Origin: Mesorhizobium sp. WSM2240
GTDB lineage: Bacteria > Pseudomonadota > Alphaproteobacteria > Rhizobiales > Rhizobiaceae
NCBI RefSeq assembly: GCF_040438645.1
Contig: NZ_CP159253.1
Location: 5,198,501 to 5,262,500, forward strand
DNA length: 64,000 nucleotides
Reading direction: 5' to 3'
In this document: positions 35,893 through 45,691 of the stretch, one piece after another
Position numbering within the stretch: position 1 is the stretch's first letter
How the letters are laid out: each line of letters starts with the position of its first letter
Made by a program: the position numbers and the translations under genes
The notes under the pieces: generated by a model
The model's database searches: none
The model's input: the letters and a program-made list of their open reading frames with translations, nothing else
Told to the model about the DNA's origin: nothing

Positions 35893-37167
35893 TTGATAGC
35901 CAAATTTGCAAAATCCAGCTTCGCATGGCTCCGCATCGGGCGTTCTCTCCTCACATGCGTGGTGGCGTTCGCCGTCATGCTGGCCGCGATCCCTGCGCAA
36001 AGCGGGGAATATCGGCTCGGTACGATGGACAAGCTCCGGATCCGGGTCGTGGAGTGGCAGACGGCGGAAGGCGCGGTTCGCGACTGGCCGACGATCAGCG
36101 GCGATTATACAGTCGGCCCCTCGGGCAATATCTCGTTGCCGTTTGTCGGCGAGATGCCCGCCACGGGCAAGACGACATCCGAGATCGCCGGAGCGATCAG
36201 CGAGGAGCTGCAGCAGAAATTCGGGCTGCTCGATCGTCCCGATACGTCGGTTGAACTTGCCGAGTTCCGCCCGGTCTTCATCTCCGGCGATGTGCAGACA
36301 CCCGGCAAATATCCCTACGCTCCCGATCTGACCGTACTGAAGGCTGTCAGCCTAGCTGGCGGAATGCGCCGCGCGGCCGATGCCGGGCAGCGCATCGAGC
36401 GCGACTTCATCAACGCTCGGGGCAATTACGATGTCCTCGTCGCCGAGCGCAACGGTCTCCTGGCCAAACGCGCGCGGCTGATCGCCGAAGCCGCCGGACA
36501 AGAGGAGATCGAATTTCCCAAGGAACTGCAGGAAACCGACGACGGTAGAAAACTGATGGCGGATGAGACCGCTTTCAAGGCGGCGCGGGAGACGCGGCTG
36601 CGCGTGCAGCTCTCGGCGATCGAGGATCTTAAATCCTTGCTTCAGAACGAGGTGGCCTCGCTGGAAAAGAAAATCGCCAGCCAGAACCGGCAGATGGAGC
36701 TTTCCCGCAACGAACTGAAAGGCATTGGCAACCTTGCTGACAAGGGGCTGGTGGTGAACGCGCGCGTGCTTTCGATCGAGCGCGCGATCGCGGAACTGGA
36801 AGGGAAGGTTCTGGACATGGAAACGGCCGCCCTTCGGGCCAAGCAGGACATAAGCAAGGCCACCCAGAACGCGACGACCCTGCAGAACGATCGGGACGCC
36901 GAAATCGCGCAGGAACGCCAGCAGGCGGAAGCCGAAATCGAAAAGCTGAACCTGAAGATCGCCATGTACAGGGACCTGATGGCCGAAGCGATGGCCCAGG
37001 ATCCTAAGGCCGCACTCAGCACGGGTGGCGACGCCCCGCCTGTGTTCAGTTTTTCCATTGTCCGGGAGGACGGCGAAAAAACGACGGAAATGCCGGCCGA
37101 CGAGAATACTCCGGTCCTGCCCGGAGACGTCGTCAAGGTCGGCATCGCGCCAATTCCCGCCAATTAG
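35893..37167 (+). CDS. exoF: ExoF polysaccharide export protein
   Basis: Periplasmic/outer-membrane-linked protein of the Wza/ExoF group needed for export and for galactose-lipid formation. A signal sequence near residues 13-37 (LLTCVVAFAVMLAAIPAQS) precedes the polysaccharide export motif YRLGTMDKLRIRV and DYTVGPSGNISLPFVGEMPA. A SLBB-like FISGDVQTPGKYPYAPDLTV follows, then a long coiled coil (residues 180-360) and a second export-type segment (VLPGDVVKVGI). TTG 35893 is preferred because AAAGG lies six bases upstream; a TTG at 35872 lacks this. Confidence 0.93.
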   Translation: MIAKFAKSSFAWLRIGRSLLTCVVAFAVMLAAIPAQSGEYRLGTMDKLRIRVVEWQTAEGAVRDWPTISGDYTVGPSGNISLPFVGEMPATGKTTSEIAGAISEELQQKFGLLDRPDTSVELAEFRPVFISGDVQTPGKYPYAPDLTVLKAVSLAGGMRRAADAGQRIERDFINARGNYDVLVAERNGLLAKRARLIAEAAGQEEIEFPKELQETDDGRKLMADETAFKAARETRLRVQLSAIEDLKSLLQNEVASLEKKIASQNRQMELSRNELKGIGNLADKGLVVNARVLSIERAIAELEGKVLDMETAALRAKQDISKATQNATTLQNDRDAEIAQERQQAEAEIEKLNLKIAMYRDLMAEAMAQDPKAALSTGGDAPPVFSFSIVREDGEKTTEMPADENTPVLPGDVVKVGIAPIPAN

Positions 37168-37194
37168 CTGCGCAAGGCTTGCAATGGAACAGTC

Positions 37195-38472
37195 ATGAAG
37201 ATCGCCAAGGCAAGCCTTGTCGGCCCGGACCACAATTTCTGGTACGGCTTCGTCGCGATCGCCATCTCGGCCTTCATTCTTGCCTACTCGGCGCGCTTCG
37301 GCCAGGTCTCGGTGCTTGCCTATTACGCGCTGTGGCTGCCGCTGATCCTCGTCGATTATCGTCATTCGCTCGGGAATTATGCCAGATTCTACTGGATCAT
37401 CGCCTTCGGCCTTTTCGCCTGCCTTTCGGTGTTCTGGTCTGCGGCGCCCGGCGTCACCGCACGTGCGGGCGTGCAATATTTCTCCCACATCGTCTGTGCG
37501 CTGATCGCGGCGCGAACCATGAATGCGAGAACCATGGCGCTCGGCATGCTCGCCGGCGTCTGCCTCGTCATCCTTTATTCACTTGCTTTCGGCGGCTATC
37601 ACTATGACCCGTTGGACGGCGAATACAGCTTCGTGGGCGCATTCTCGTCCAAGAATCAGCTCGGCTTTTTCGCCTCGCTCGGCATTTATTTCGCTTTTGC
37701 CTGCATCTTCATCCTTGGCGAGCGCGGCCTTGCGAGGCTTCTGGCCTTTATTGGCGCTGGACTATCCGGCTACGCGCTGATCGCCTCGCAATCCGCGACA
37801 TCGATCATCGCCACCGCGGCCACGCTGGGCGTCATGATAGGCCTCAGCCTCATTCTCATGTTTGCTCCGCGCACCAGGAAAGGCTTCCTGGCGGCCGGCA
37901 TCGTGCTTGCGCTCGGGGTCGCGTTCGTCGGATTGAATTTCGGCGGCATGGACCTGCTTCTGGGCGCCTTCGGCAAGGATGCGACGCTGACGGGGCGAAC
38001 ATATCTATGGGCCGAAGGTCTCGACGCGGCCCGGCAATCTCCGATCGTCGGCGTGGGCTACTATGGCTATTGGGTCCAGGGTTTTGCCGAGGCCGAGCGC
38101 CTCTGGGAAGAGTTCTACATCGGTTCGCGCAGCGGCTTTCATTTCCACAACACCTACATAGAAGTGCTGGTCGAACTCGGCTTCATCGGGCTTCTGCTGG
38201 CCAGCCTGATCATCGTTCGGGTTTCCGTCGGCCATCTCGTTCGTCTTCTCAACAATCGCGATGATGCGGCCTCGCATGTGATGTTCGGCATCGCATTCAT
38301 GCTCCTGGTGCGTTCCTTCTTCGAAGTCGACGTGATCCACCCATACGTGATCGGATCGTTCCTGCTCTATTATGCAGCCGGTCTGCTTGCGGCATCGAAA
38401 TCGACGCACCGAGGCCCGGCGTTGTCTCCTGCGCAGCCGGATTTGCGGCTGCAGGTGCGTCACGCCCAATGA
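37195..38472 (+). CDS. exoQ: ExoQ Wzy-type polysaccharide polymerase
   Basis: A 425-residue inner-membrane protein with about 11 TM helices that polymerises the octasaccharide repeat into high-molecular-weight EPS. The O-antigen ligase/Wzy signature region is recognisable: LTGRTYLWAEGLDAARQSPIVGVGYYGYW (cut into DATLTGRTYLWAEG and PIVGVGYYGYW), then the periplasmic loop GFHFHNTYIEVLVELGFIGLL with the conserved HN. ATGGAACAGTC precedes the ATG. Its stop overlaps the exoZ ATG by 4 bases. Confidence 0.93.
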   Translation: MKIAKASLVGPDHNFWYGFVAIAISAFILAYSARFGQVSVLAYYALWLPLILVDYRHSLGNYARFYWIIAFGLFACLSVFWSAAPGVTARAGVQYFSHIVCALIAARTMNARTMALGMLAGVCLVILYSLAFGGYHYDPLDGEYSFVGAFSSKNQLGFFASLGIYFAFACIFILGERGLARLLAFIGAGLSGYALIASQSATSIIATAATLGVMIGLSLILMFAPRTRKGFLAAGIVLALGVAFVGLNFGGMDLLLGAFGKDATLTGRTYLWAEGLDAARQSPIVGVGYYGYWVQGFAEAERLWEEFYIGSRSGFHFHNTYIEVLVELGFIGLLLASLIIVRVSVGHLVRLLNNRDDAASHVMFGIAFMLLVRSFFEVDVIHPYVIGSFLLYYAAGLLAASKSTHRGPALSPAQPDLRLQVRHAQ

Positions 38473-39503
38473 ACAGGCTGTATGGCATCCAGTATCTGCG
38501 TGCCCTGGCGGCACTGGCGGTGGTCATATTCCACGCGGCGGAGCGCACCGGCGGGCATTTCGCGATCGGCGCCGCCGGAGTGGACGTGTTTTTCGTCATA
38601 AGCGGCTTCATCATGTGGGTCCTGTCGCAACGCAAACCCACGAGCCCCGCGCAATTTCTGCGCGACCGCCTGGAGCGCATAGCGCCGGTCTACTGGATTG
38701 CAACCGGGGTCATGGTTGCGGGCGCGCTTGCAGGCTTCTTTCCGAACATGAAGCTGACGCTTGGCCACGTGCTCGGCTCCCTGTTCTTCGTCCCGCATCA
38801 TTCGCCGAGCAATGGCGAAATCTGGCCGGTTCTGGTCCAGGGCTGGACGCTGAATTACGAGATGTTCTTCTACGCGGTTTTCGCCGTCTGCCTGCTGCTA
38901 CCGTCGAGAATAAGGCTGGTGGCCCTAGCCTCTGTTTTCGTCGGCCTGGCTGGATTCGGCTTGATCCGGAGCAGCGGCAACCCGGTTTTCGCGACCTACA
39001 CCGACCCGATCGTTCTGGAGTTCCTGATCGGCGCGCTCATAGGCAAGTTGTGGCTGGAGGGCAGAATTCCGTCGCTGGCCACTGGCGCTGTCCTGATCGC
39101 AATCGCGCTTCTCGGTTTCGCCTTTGTGGGCGCCACCTATATCGGATTCGGCCCTCTGGCCTTCGGCCCGTTGGCGGCCGCGCTCGTGCTCGGCGTACTC
39201 GCGCTGGAAAAAGCCGGCGCGGTTCGTGATCTCCGGCCGATGCGCTACCTCGGCGACAGCTCCTACTCGATATACCTCTGGCACACGATGGCGATTTCGG
39301 TCGTCGCCAAGCTTGCCCCGTCGCTGTTGATACCGGCTGCGCCTGCGATGATCCTTGCCGTGGTGGCGGGCGTCACGGTCGGCGTCGGGGCTTACGAAAT
39401 ACTGGAGAAGCCCATCGGCGCGGCTTTCAAGGGCTTTCGCAGCTCCGACCAGACCAAATGGCCATTACCCAGATCCTCCGGCGCGAGGTCGGGAGGCGCA
39501 TAG
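38469..39503 (+). CDS. exoZ: ExoZ acetyltransferase (acyltransferase 3 family)
   Basis: Membrane O-acetyltransferase decorating the EPS repeat. The 344-residue protein begins LYGIQYLRALAALAVVIFHA, the ExoZ/OafA start with the essential His. It then has GVDVFFVISGFIMW, RLERIAPVYWIAT, VLVQGWTLNYEMFFY and YLGDSSYSIYLWHTM, and about ten TM helices. It is coupled to exoQ by an ATGA overlap. Its last 112 bases overlap the end of the convergent dppDF gene; the extra C-terminal residues after YEILEKPIG are probably an extension beyond the last helix. Confidence 0.93.
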   Translation: MNRLYGIQYLRALAALAVVIFHAAERTGGHFAIGAAGVDVFFVISGFIMWVLSQRKPTSPAQFLRDRLERIAPVYWIATGVMVAGALAGFFPNMKLTLGHVLGSLFFVPHHSPSNGEIWPVLVQGWTLNYEMFFYAVFAVCLLLPSRIRLVALASVFVGLAGFGLIRSSGNPVFATYTDPIVLEFLIGALIGKLWLEGRIPSLATGAVLIAIALLGFAFVGATYIGFGPLAFGPLAAALVLGVLALEKAGAVRDLRPMRYLGDSSYSIYLWHTMAISVVAKLAPSLLIPAAPAMILAVVAGVTVGVGAYEILEKPIGAAFKGFRSSDQTKWPLPRSSGARSGGA

Positions 39504-41230
39504 TCGAGCGGCCGGACGTTGCTCGGCAGGTCTCCGTCGAAGGGAATGAAGGCGCGGCGCGCCCGGCCGGGATCGACAACGGGGACCGCATCGAGCAGCC
39601 GTTTTGTATAGGGATGACACGGATTCTCGAACACCTGCGCGCGCGTTCCCGTTTCGACGAAACGCCCCATATACATGACCGCGACGCGATGACTGATCTG
39701 CTCGACAACCGCCATGTCGTGCGAGATGAACAGGTAGGAGATCGCCGTCTCGTTCTGGATGTCCTGGAGCAGATCGAGAACCTGGGCCTGTATGGACACG
39801 TCGAGCGCCGATACGCTCTCGTCCGCGACGATGATTTTCGGCGAGAGCGAAAGCGCGCGTGCGATCGCGATGCGCTGGCGCTGGCCGCCGGAGAATTCGT
39901 GCGGATATCGTTTCATCTGGTCGGCGGAAAGTCCGACCCGGCGAAACAGATATTCGATCCTATCCTTCAGTTCGGTTCCCGAGGCCAGGCGATGGATGAT
40001 CAAGGGCTCGCCGACCAGATCGCCGACGCGCATGCGCGGATCGAGCGATGAATAAGGATCTTGGAAAACCATCTGGATGTCCCGCAGGGCGGGCTTCATG
40101 GCGGCGCGAGACAGTCCGGCGATCTGCCGGTTCGAGATGTTTATTCGACCGTTCCAGGGCACGAGATTGAGCAGGGCCTTGCCGGTCGTGGACTTGCCGC
40201 AACCGGATTCGCCCACCAGCGAAAGGGTCTCGCCGGGCATGATCCTGAAGGAAATGCCCTCCACTGCATGCACCCGCCTCACGGGCCGCTGCAGCACGCC
40301 GCCCTTTATGTCGAACCGGACGACGAGATCCTCTACCTCCACTACCGGAACGGTTCCATCGGAGACACGCGAGCCTTCGGCCAAGGTGGCCACGGCCCGT
40401 TTCGGGCGGGCCGTGCCCGTCATCTCGCCAAGCCTCGGTACTGCGTCGAGCAACGCTCTTGTATAGTATGCCTTGGGCGTCTCGAAGACTGAACGCAGCG
40501 ATCCGCTTTCAACCTTGCGGCCGCGGTTCATCACCAGAACGCGGTCGGCCATTTCTGCCACCACGCCCATGTCATGCGTGATGAGGATGACGGACAGGCC
40601 GAAGTCGGCCTGCAGCTTGCGGATGAGAGCCAGGATCTGCGCTTGGACGGTGACGTCCAGCGCCGTGGTCGGCTCGTCCGCGATCAGGATTTCGGGATGC
40701 TGGGCCAGCGCCATCGCGATCACCACGCGTTGGCGCATGCCGCCCGAGAGTTCATGCGGATATTGGCGGAGCCGACGTTCGGCATCGGGAATCTGCACTT
40801 GATCGAGCAAGTGTTTCGCCTCGCGGCGAGCCTCGGCGGCGGGCATGGCGCGGTGCGCCTGGATGGATTCGATGATTTGCCGCCCAATCGAAAGCACGGG
40901 GTTGAGCGAGGTCATCGGCTCCTGGAAAACCATGCCGATGTGACGGCCGCGCACATGCCGCATCTCGTTCTCCGAGAGCGCCAGTATGTTGCGCCCGCCG
41001 AGGGTAGCAACGCCGGAGGCGATGCGGGCCATCGGCTGAGGCAGCAACTGCATCAGCGACAAGGCCGTCATCGACTTGCCCGAGCCGCTTTCCCCGGCGA
41101 TGCAAAGCGTCTCGCCGCGGGCGAGATCGAAGGACAGTCCGTCGACCACGGTTTTCGCACCCTCCGGCGTCGCGACCTGGGTAACCAGGTCGCGGACGCT
41201 CAAAAGGGAAAGATTGGAGGGTTGGTTCAT
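39392..41230 (-). CDS. Peptide/amide ABC transporter ATPase, fused DppD-DppF
   Basis: Both ATP-binding subunits of an oligopeptide-type importer in one 612-residue chain. Half one: Walker [11 protein letters not shown], signature [14 protein letters not shown], Walker [13 protein letters not shown]. Half two: [36 protein letters not shown]. Each half ends with the oligopeptide family tail ([12 protein letters not shown] in the second). It is the last gene of the amiC operon, 52 bases after the formamidase gene. ATG 41230 was chosen; a TTG at 41245 adds five residues. Its 3' end overlaps exoZ. Confidence 0.93.
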   Translation of the reverse strand: MNQPSNLSLLSVRDLVTQVATPEGAKTVVDGLSFDLARGETLCIAGESGSGKSMTALSLMQLLPQPMARIASGVATLGGRNILALSENEMRHVRGRHIGMVFQEPMTSLNPVLSIGRQIIESIQAHRAMPAAEARREAKHLLDQVQIPDAERRLRQYPHELSGGMRQRVVIAMALAQHPEILIADEPTTALDVTVQAQILALIRKLQADFGLSVILITHDMGVVAEMADRVLVMNRGRKVESGSLRSVFETPKAYYTRALLDAVPRLGEMTGTARPKRAVATLAEGSRVSDGTVPVVEVEDLVVRFDIKGGVLQRPVRRVHAVEGISFRIMPGETLSLVGESGCGKSTTGKALLNLVPWNGRINISNRQIAGLSRAAMKPALRDIQMVFQDPYSSLDPRMRVGDLVGEPLIIHRLASGTELKDRIEYLFRRVGLSADQMKRYPHEFSGGQRQRIAIARALSLSPKIIVADESVSALDVSIQAQVLDLLQDIQNETAISYLFISHDMAVVEQISHRVAVMYMGRFVETGTRAQVFENPCHPYTKRLLDAVPVVDPGRARRAFIPFDGDLPSNVRPLDYAPPDLAPEDLGNGHLVWSELRKPLKAAPMGFSSIS

Positions 41231-41282
41231 GTTGCCGCTGTTCAAAAGGACGGGCGGGAGGTAATGTCCCGCTCCGGCCGAG

Positions 41283-42236
41283 CTATTCGAAGATCACCCG
41301 CGGAAAATAGAACGACACCACCCAGTTGGGCATGTCGACGATTTCGCTGATCCGCAAATCGCCGCAGACGGAGCACAGCATGTAGGCATCGACGGCCGCC
41401 AGGCCGTGCTGTTTACCAAGCAGATCGATCATGTTCGATACGGCGGCCTTGGCTCCCGACATGAGATCCGGTCCGATCCCGGTCGTGACCTCGTAACCCT
41501 TCTCGTCGAGATGGCGCGTCACCGGCCCCGGCGTGGTGAAGCGCGGCATGGAAAGCTTCGCGTCTTTCACGAGATCGATCGTCAGCGCCACGTTCATCGC
41601 GCTTTCGATCGCGGTCCCGCATACTTCCCCGTCGCCTTGGGCGGCGTGGGTGTCGCCGATTGAAAACAGCGCGCCGGCTACCTCGACTGGCAGATAGAGC
41701 GTGGTGCCTGCGGCGAGATCGCGAATATCGAGATTGCCTCCGACCCGGCGCGGCGGCACCACCGAATGCAATCCGGGCTTGGCCGGCGCAACCCCGATCG
41801 TGCCGGCGAACGGTTTCAACGGCACGCGCCCGTTTCGACCGTACAGCGCCGGCGCCAGGGCCGCAGCGTCGTATTTCCACAAATTCAGCGCCGGTTCGGT
41901 GAACTGGTCGGCCAGCAGACCGAAGCCCGGAATGTTCGCCGTCCAGCCGAAGCCAGACGGTTCGAACTCGTGGATCGTGATCTTCAGGGCGTCGCCGGGC
42001 TCGGCCCCGTCGACGAAGACGGGACCGGTGACCGGATTGACCCTGGAAAAATCGAGGGCGGCGACATCGGCGACCGTACTGTCTGGCTTGAACTGGCCGC
42101 CGCCGCTGTCTAGGCACTCGAAGCGGATGGTCGAGCCCGGCGTCACGGTTTGCGCGGGCGGAATCGAATGATCCCACCCGAAATGATGGCTCCTGCCGTG
42201 AATGGTATAGTCGCAGTTACTGCACATCTTTTGCAT
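41283..42236 (-). CDS. Acetamidase/formamidase family protein
   Basis: Hydrolyses short aliphatic amides (formamide, acetamide or a similar compound) to ammonia and the acid. The 317-residue FmdA/AmdA-type protein has the family motifs HHFGWDHSIPPAQTVTPG, GPVFVDGAEPGDAL, FSIGDTHAAQGDGEVCGTAIE and MLCSVCGDLRISEIVD. The start may be 42236 or 42227 (MCSNCDY); either overlaps the end of the upstream binding-protein gene. Together with AmiC/AmiR and the importer it implies uptake and hydrolysis of an amide as nitrogen source. Confidence 0.93.
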   Translation of the reverse strand: MQKMCSNCDYTIHGRSHHFGWDHSIPPAQTVTPGSTIRFECLDSGGGQFKPDSTVADVAALDFSRVNPVTGPVFVDGAEPGDALKITIHEFEPSGFGWTANIPGFGLLADQFTEPALNLWKYDAAALAPALYGRNGRVPLKPFAGTIGVAPAKPGLHSVVPPRRVGGNLDIRDLAAGTTLYLPVEVAGALFSIGDTHAAQGDGEVCGTAIESAMNVALTIDLVKDAKLSMPRFTTPGPVTRHLDEKGYEVTTGIGPDLMSGAKAAVSNMIDLLGKQHGLAAVDAYMLCSVCGDLRISEIVDMPNWVVSFYFPRVIFE

Positions 42237-43842
42237 AGACCTGATCGTAGTGGACGGGGATGTGGACGGGATCGACGAACAGTTCGTCCGCTCCCCCGAT
42301 GCGCGCCGAACGCATCGAGAAGCGTTCCTCGTTGAAGATCGGAGCCCAGGGCGCGTCTTCCATGATCTTCAGGTAGATGTTGCGCCACATCTCCTCGCGT
42401 TCCGCCTTCTTCGCCGGATCGACGATCGCGTCGGCCGCGGCTGCTTGGCGGTCGAGGTCCTCATTGCAGTACCAGGACCAGTTCCAGCCGCCCTCCACCG
42501 CACCGCCGCAGCCAAGGATCGGACCATAGAAGTTTGAAGGATCCGGAAAATCGGCGATCCAGGCCATGCCGCCCGACCAGATCATCGGCGCGGCTTCAGG
42601 CTCACCGCCGGCGGCGATCACGTTGGCCTGCGCCAGCGACTTCACCGAAGCCTTTATGCCGATGGCGGCGAGATCCTGCTGGATTGCCTGCGCGATGCGG
42701 GGCTGTGGGTCGGTGTTCATGACGAACAGTTCGGTCTCGACCCCGTCAGCCAGGCCTGCCTCGGCCATTAGGGCTTTCGCCTTCTCGACGTCATAGGGAT
42801 AACCCTCATAGTCCTTGGCATAGCCCGGCATCGTCGGCGGCAGCGGCTGGTTGGCGGGGACGGCACGGCCATTGATGATGCGTACGATGCGGTCCTTGTT
42901 GATCGCCATGTTTACGGCCTGGCGTACCTTCACATCGTCGAACGGCTTGATCTTCACGTTCATCGCGACATAGCCGGTGTGCAACTGGCCGCCCTGGATG
43001 ACCAGATCCTTGAAGGCGGGATCTTCCGTCACTTCGATGAACTTCGCCGGTGGGATGCCGTCGCCAGGGATGTCGATCTCGCCCTTCTGCAGGCGAAGCA
43101 GCGCCACGATCGGCTCCTGGCCAACCTCGAAGGTGATCTGGTCGAGCTTTGGCAGGCCCTTGTTCCAATAATCGGCGAACCGCTCGAAGACGAGCTTCTG
43201 GCCGAGCGTCCATTCGGCGAGCTTGAAAGCGCCCGACCCTACCGGATGCTTGCCGAAGTCGGCGCCATGCTTCTCCACCTCCTCCTTGGGAACCACGTGA
43301 GCAAAGTTGAGCGCTGCGACGTGCAGGAAGGTGGCGTCGGGCCGCGATAGTTCGAACCTGATCGTATAGGGGTCGACGACGGTGATGCCGGAGAGGCCGT
43401 CCGCATTGCCGGCGCTCGCTTCCTCAAAACCCTTGATCGAGCCGAAGAAGCCGGCGCCGGGGCTCTGGGTCACGGGGTTCACGACGCGCTCGATCGAATA
43501 TTTCACGTCTTCAGCGGTCAACTCGCGGCCATTGTGGAATTTGACGCCCTGCCGTAGCTTGAAGGTGAAGGTCTGGCCGTCCGGCGAGATCTCGTAGGAT
43601 TCGGCGAGGTCTGGCTTCAGCGTCGTAGTGCCGGGCTCATAGTCCATCAGCCCGTCGAACAGCGACTTGATCATTGACCAGTTCTGCCAGTCATAACCGA
43701 TCGCCGGATCAAGCGTTGAGACGTCGTCCTTGTAGGTCACCGTCATCGCGCCGCCCTGTTTGATCTCCTGGGAGAATGCGGACGCCGGTAAAGCGACCGC
43801 CAGCGCTGCCATGGCGGCGCTCGAAAGAAGCAGTTTTTTCAT
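42217..43842 (-). CDS. ABC transporter periplasmic substrate-binding protein (family 5)
   Basis: A 541-residue extracytoplasmic solute-binding protein of the DppA/OppA type. A Sec signal peptide is present (MKKLLLSSAAMAALAVALPA, cleavage near AFSQE). LDPAIGYDWQNWSMIKSLFDGLMDY and YTFKLRQGVKFHNGREL-like segments are typical, the latter reading FTFKLRQGVKFHNGREL here. It has the two-domain family layout with late SNFYGPILGCGG. The frame runs on upstream into dppB sequence, but MKKLLL with AAAGGAACACATGCA is clearly the start. Last residues overlap the formamidase gene. The ligand is probably a peptide or amide. Confidence 0.95.
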   Translation of the reverse strand: MKKLLLSSAAMAALAVALPASAFSQEIKQGGAMTVTYKDDVSTLDPAIGYDWQNWSMIKSLFDGLMDYEPGTTTLKPDLAESYEISPDGQTFTFKLRQGVKFHNGRELTAEDVKYSIERVVNPVTQSPGAGFFGSIKGFEEASAGNADGLSGITVVDPYTIRFELSRPDATFLHVAALNFAHVVPKEEVEKHGADFGKHPVGSGAFKLAEWTLGQKLVFERFADYWNKGLPKLDQITFEVGQEPIVALLRLQKGEIDIPGDGIPPAKFIEVTEDPAFKDLVIQGGQLHTGYVAMNVKIKPFDDVKVRQAVNMAINKDRIVRIINGRAVPANQPLPPTMPGYAKDYEGYPYDVEKAKALMAEAGLADGVETELFVMNTDPQPRIAQAIQQDLAAIGIKASVKSLAQANVIAAGGEPEAAPMIWSGGMAWIADFPDPSNFYGPILGCGGAVEGGWNWSWYCNEDLDRQAAAADAIVDPAKKAEREEMWRNIYLKIMEDAPWAPIFNEERFSMRSARIGGADELFVDPVHIPVHYDQVYAKDVQ

Positions 43843-43883
43843 TGCATGTGTTCCTTTCTCTGGGTTTTCTTGTTTTTGTCGGT

Positions 43884-44801
43884 TCAGCGAAGCTTGATGC
43901 GGGGGTCGACGAGCGGCGCGATCAGATCGGCGAGCAGGTTTCCGATCACGATGGCGAAGGCCGAGACCATCGTGACACCCATGATGATCGGGATGTCGAT
44001 GCGCTGGATCGCCTGCCAGGCAAGCTGGCCGATGCCCGGCCAGCCGAACACGCTTTCCACCACGACGATTCCGGACATGAAGAGCCCGATATCGATGCCG
44101 ATCATCGCGATGATGGGCAGGATGGCGTTTGGCATGGCATGGACGAACAGAATCTGCGCCCGCCTCAGTCCTTTGGCGCGTGCGGTGCGGATGTAGTCCT
44201 GGCCAAGCACATCGATCAGCGACGAGCGCATCATGCGCGAGTACCAGCCTGCGCCGAGGAAGCCGAGCGTGACCGAAGGGAGGACCAGATGCGCAAACGT
44301 TCCGTAGCCGCCGATCGGGAACCATTCGAGCCGCACCGCAAAGACGTAAAGTAGTAGGATCCCGATCACGAATTGTGGCGCCGAGACGCCGACGAAGGAG
44401 ACGACCATCAGCGAATTGTCGACCGGAGTGCCGCGCCGCAGCGCCGCGATGGCGCCCATGGTGAGGCCGATAGCCAGCTCGCAGGCGATCGCGCCGGCCA
44501 TCAGGAGCAGGCTGGCGGGCAGGCGAGACCAGATCAACTCCGCCACTTCCGTCTTCTGGAGATAGGAGCGGCCGAGATCGCCCTGCAGCAGGTCGCCGAG
44601 ATAGCGCAGATACTGCTGGTAAAACGGAAGATTGAGCCCGAGTTGCTCTCGGATGTTCTCGACCGTCTGCGCGGTCGCGCTTCGACCCGCGATCTGGCGG
44701 GCAGGGTCGGCTGGGACGAGATAAAGAAGCACGAAAGTGACCAGGCTGATCCCGAGGAGGATCAGCAGGCTTTGCAGCAGGCGGCGCGCGACATAGGCCA
44801 T
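43884..44801 (-). CDS. ABC transporter permease, DppB-type
   Basis: A 305-residue inner-membrane permease with six TM helices. MAYVARRLLQSLLILLGISL and LVPADPARQIAG are the DppB N-terminal motifs. The cytoplasmic EAA loop reads YIRTARAKGLRRAQILFVHA, and VVESVFGWPGIGQLAWQAI is the conserved C-terminal block. The ATG overlaps the dppC stop by one base (TGATG). It works with the adjacent DppC-type subunit. Confidence 0.95.
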   Translation of the reverse strand: MAYVARRLLQSLLILLGISLVTFVLLYLVPADPARQIAGRSATAQTVENIREQLGLNLPFYQQYLRYLGDLLQGDLGRSYLQKTEVAELIWSRLPASLLLMAGAIACELAIGLTMGAIAALRRGTPVDNSLMVVSFVGVSAPQFVIGILLLYVFAVRLEWFPIGGYGTFAHLVLPSVTLGFLGAGWYSRMMRSSLIDVLGQDYIRTARAKGLRRAQILFVHAMPNAILPIIAMIGIDIGLFMSGIVVVESVFGWPGIGQLAWQAIQRIDIPIIMGVTMVSAFAIVIGNLLADLIAPLVDPRIKLR

Positions 44802-45691
44802 CAGTGGTGGCCCTGCTGCGTTGGATCGAGGATGTCGCGCATCGCATCGCCAACGAGGTTGAAGGCGAGTGCCAGAAGCAGGATCGCCACACCGGGGATG
44901 AAGACCAGCCAGGGCGCGCTGGAAAAATAAGTCTGGTTCTCGAATATGATGTTGCCCCAGGACGGGATAGGCGGCTGCACGCCGATGCCGAGGAAGCTCA
45001 GCGTTGCCTCGAGCAGCACCGTGGTGGCGATGCCGAGCGTCGCCCAGACGATGATTGTCGAGGTGAGATGCGGCAGGATGTGGCGCAGCATGATGCGCAG
45101 TGCGCCGGCGCCCATGGCGCGCTCGGCCTGGATGAAGTCGCGCTCGGCCAAGGCGCGGGTCTCGGTGTAGAGAACCCGCGCAATCTGCACCCAGTTTACC
45201 ATGGCGATGACAAGGGCGACGATCCACAGGCTGGGCGTGAAGATGGCGGCGAGCACGATGGCGAGAAGCAGCGCTGGGAAGGCCATCATGAGGTCGGTGA
45301 AGCGCATCAGTACGGCTTCCACCCAGCCCCCGAAATAGCCCGCGATGATGCCGACCATCGAGCCGATGAGCACGGCGATGCCGTTGGCCACAACCCCGAT
45401 GATCAGCGACGTCCGCGCGCCGTAGATGAGCCTGCTGAACAGGTCGCGGCCGACAAGGTCGGTGCCGAACCAGAAAGTGGAATCCGGCGGCAGCGGCGCG
45501 CCCTCGATGCTCAGGCCCTCGAAGAACTGCTCATGCGGGTCGTGAGGAACGATCCAGGGCGCAAAGAGCGCCGCGATGACCACTATCGCGATGACCGCCA
45601 GCCCGAAAAGGGCAAGCGGCCGCCTCAACAGCCGCGACAGGATGCTCTGCGTTTGCGGCGAAACCCCGGCACTGCTTTCGAGCGCGCTCAT
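44801..45691 (-). CDS. ABC transporter permease, DppC-type
   Basis: A 296-residue inner-membrane permease. LLRRPLALFGLAVIAIVVIA and the periplasmic FWFGTDLVGRDLFSRLIYGA are DppC hallmarks. The EAA loop is DFIQAERAMGAGALRIMLRH, and the C-terminal LGIGVQPPIPSWGNI closes the family pattern. Its ATG overlaps the amiR-like stop by 4 bases (ATGA), so transporter synthesis is coupled to that of the regulator. Confidence 0.95.
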   Translation of the reverse strand: MSALESSAGVSPQTQSILSRLLRRPLALFGLAVIAIVVIAALFAPWIVPHDPHEQFFEGLSIEGAPLPPDSTFWFGTDLVGRDLFSRLIYGARTSLIIGVVANGIAVLIGSMVGIIAGYFGGWVEAVLMRFTDLMMAFPALLLAIVLAAIFTPSLWIVALVIAMVNWVQIARVLYTETRALAERDFIQAERAMGAGALRIMLRHILPHLTSTIIVWATLGIATTVLLEATLSFLGIGVQPPIPSWGNIIFENQTYFSSAPWLVFIPGVAILLLALAFNLVGDAMRDILDPTQQGHH

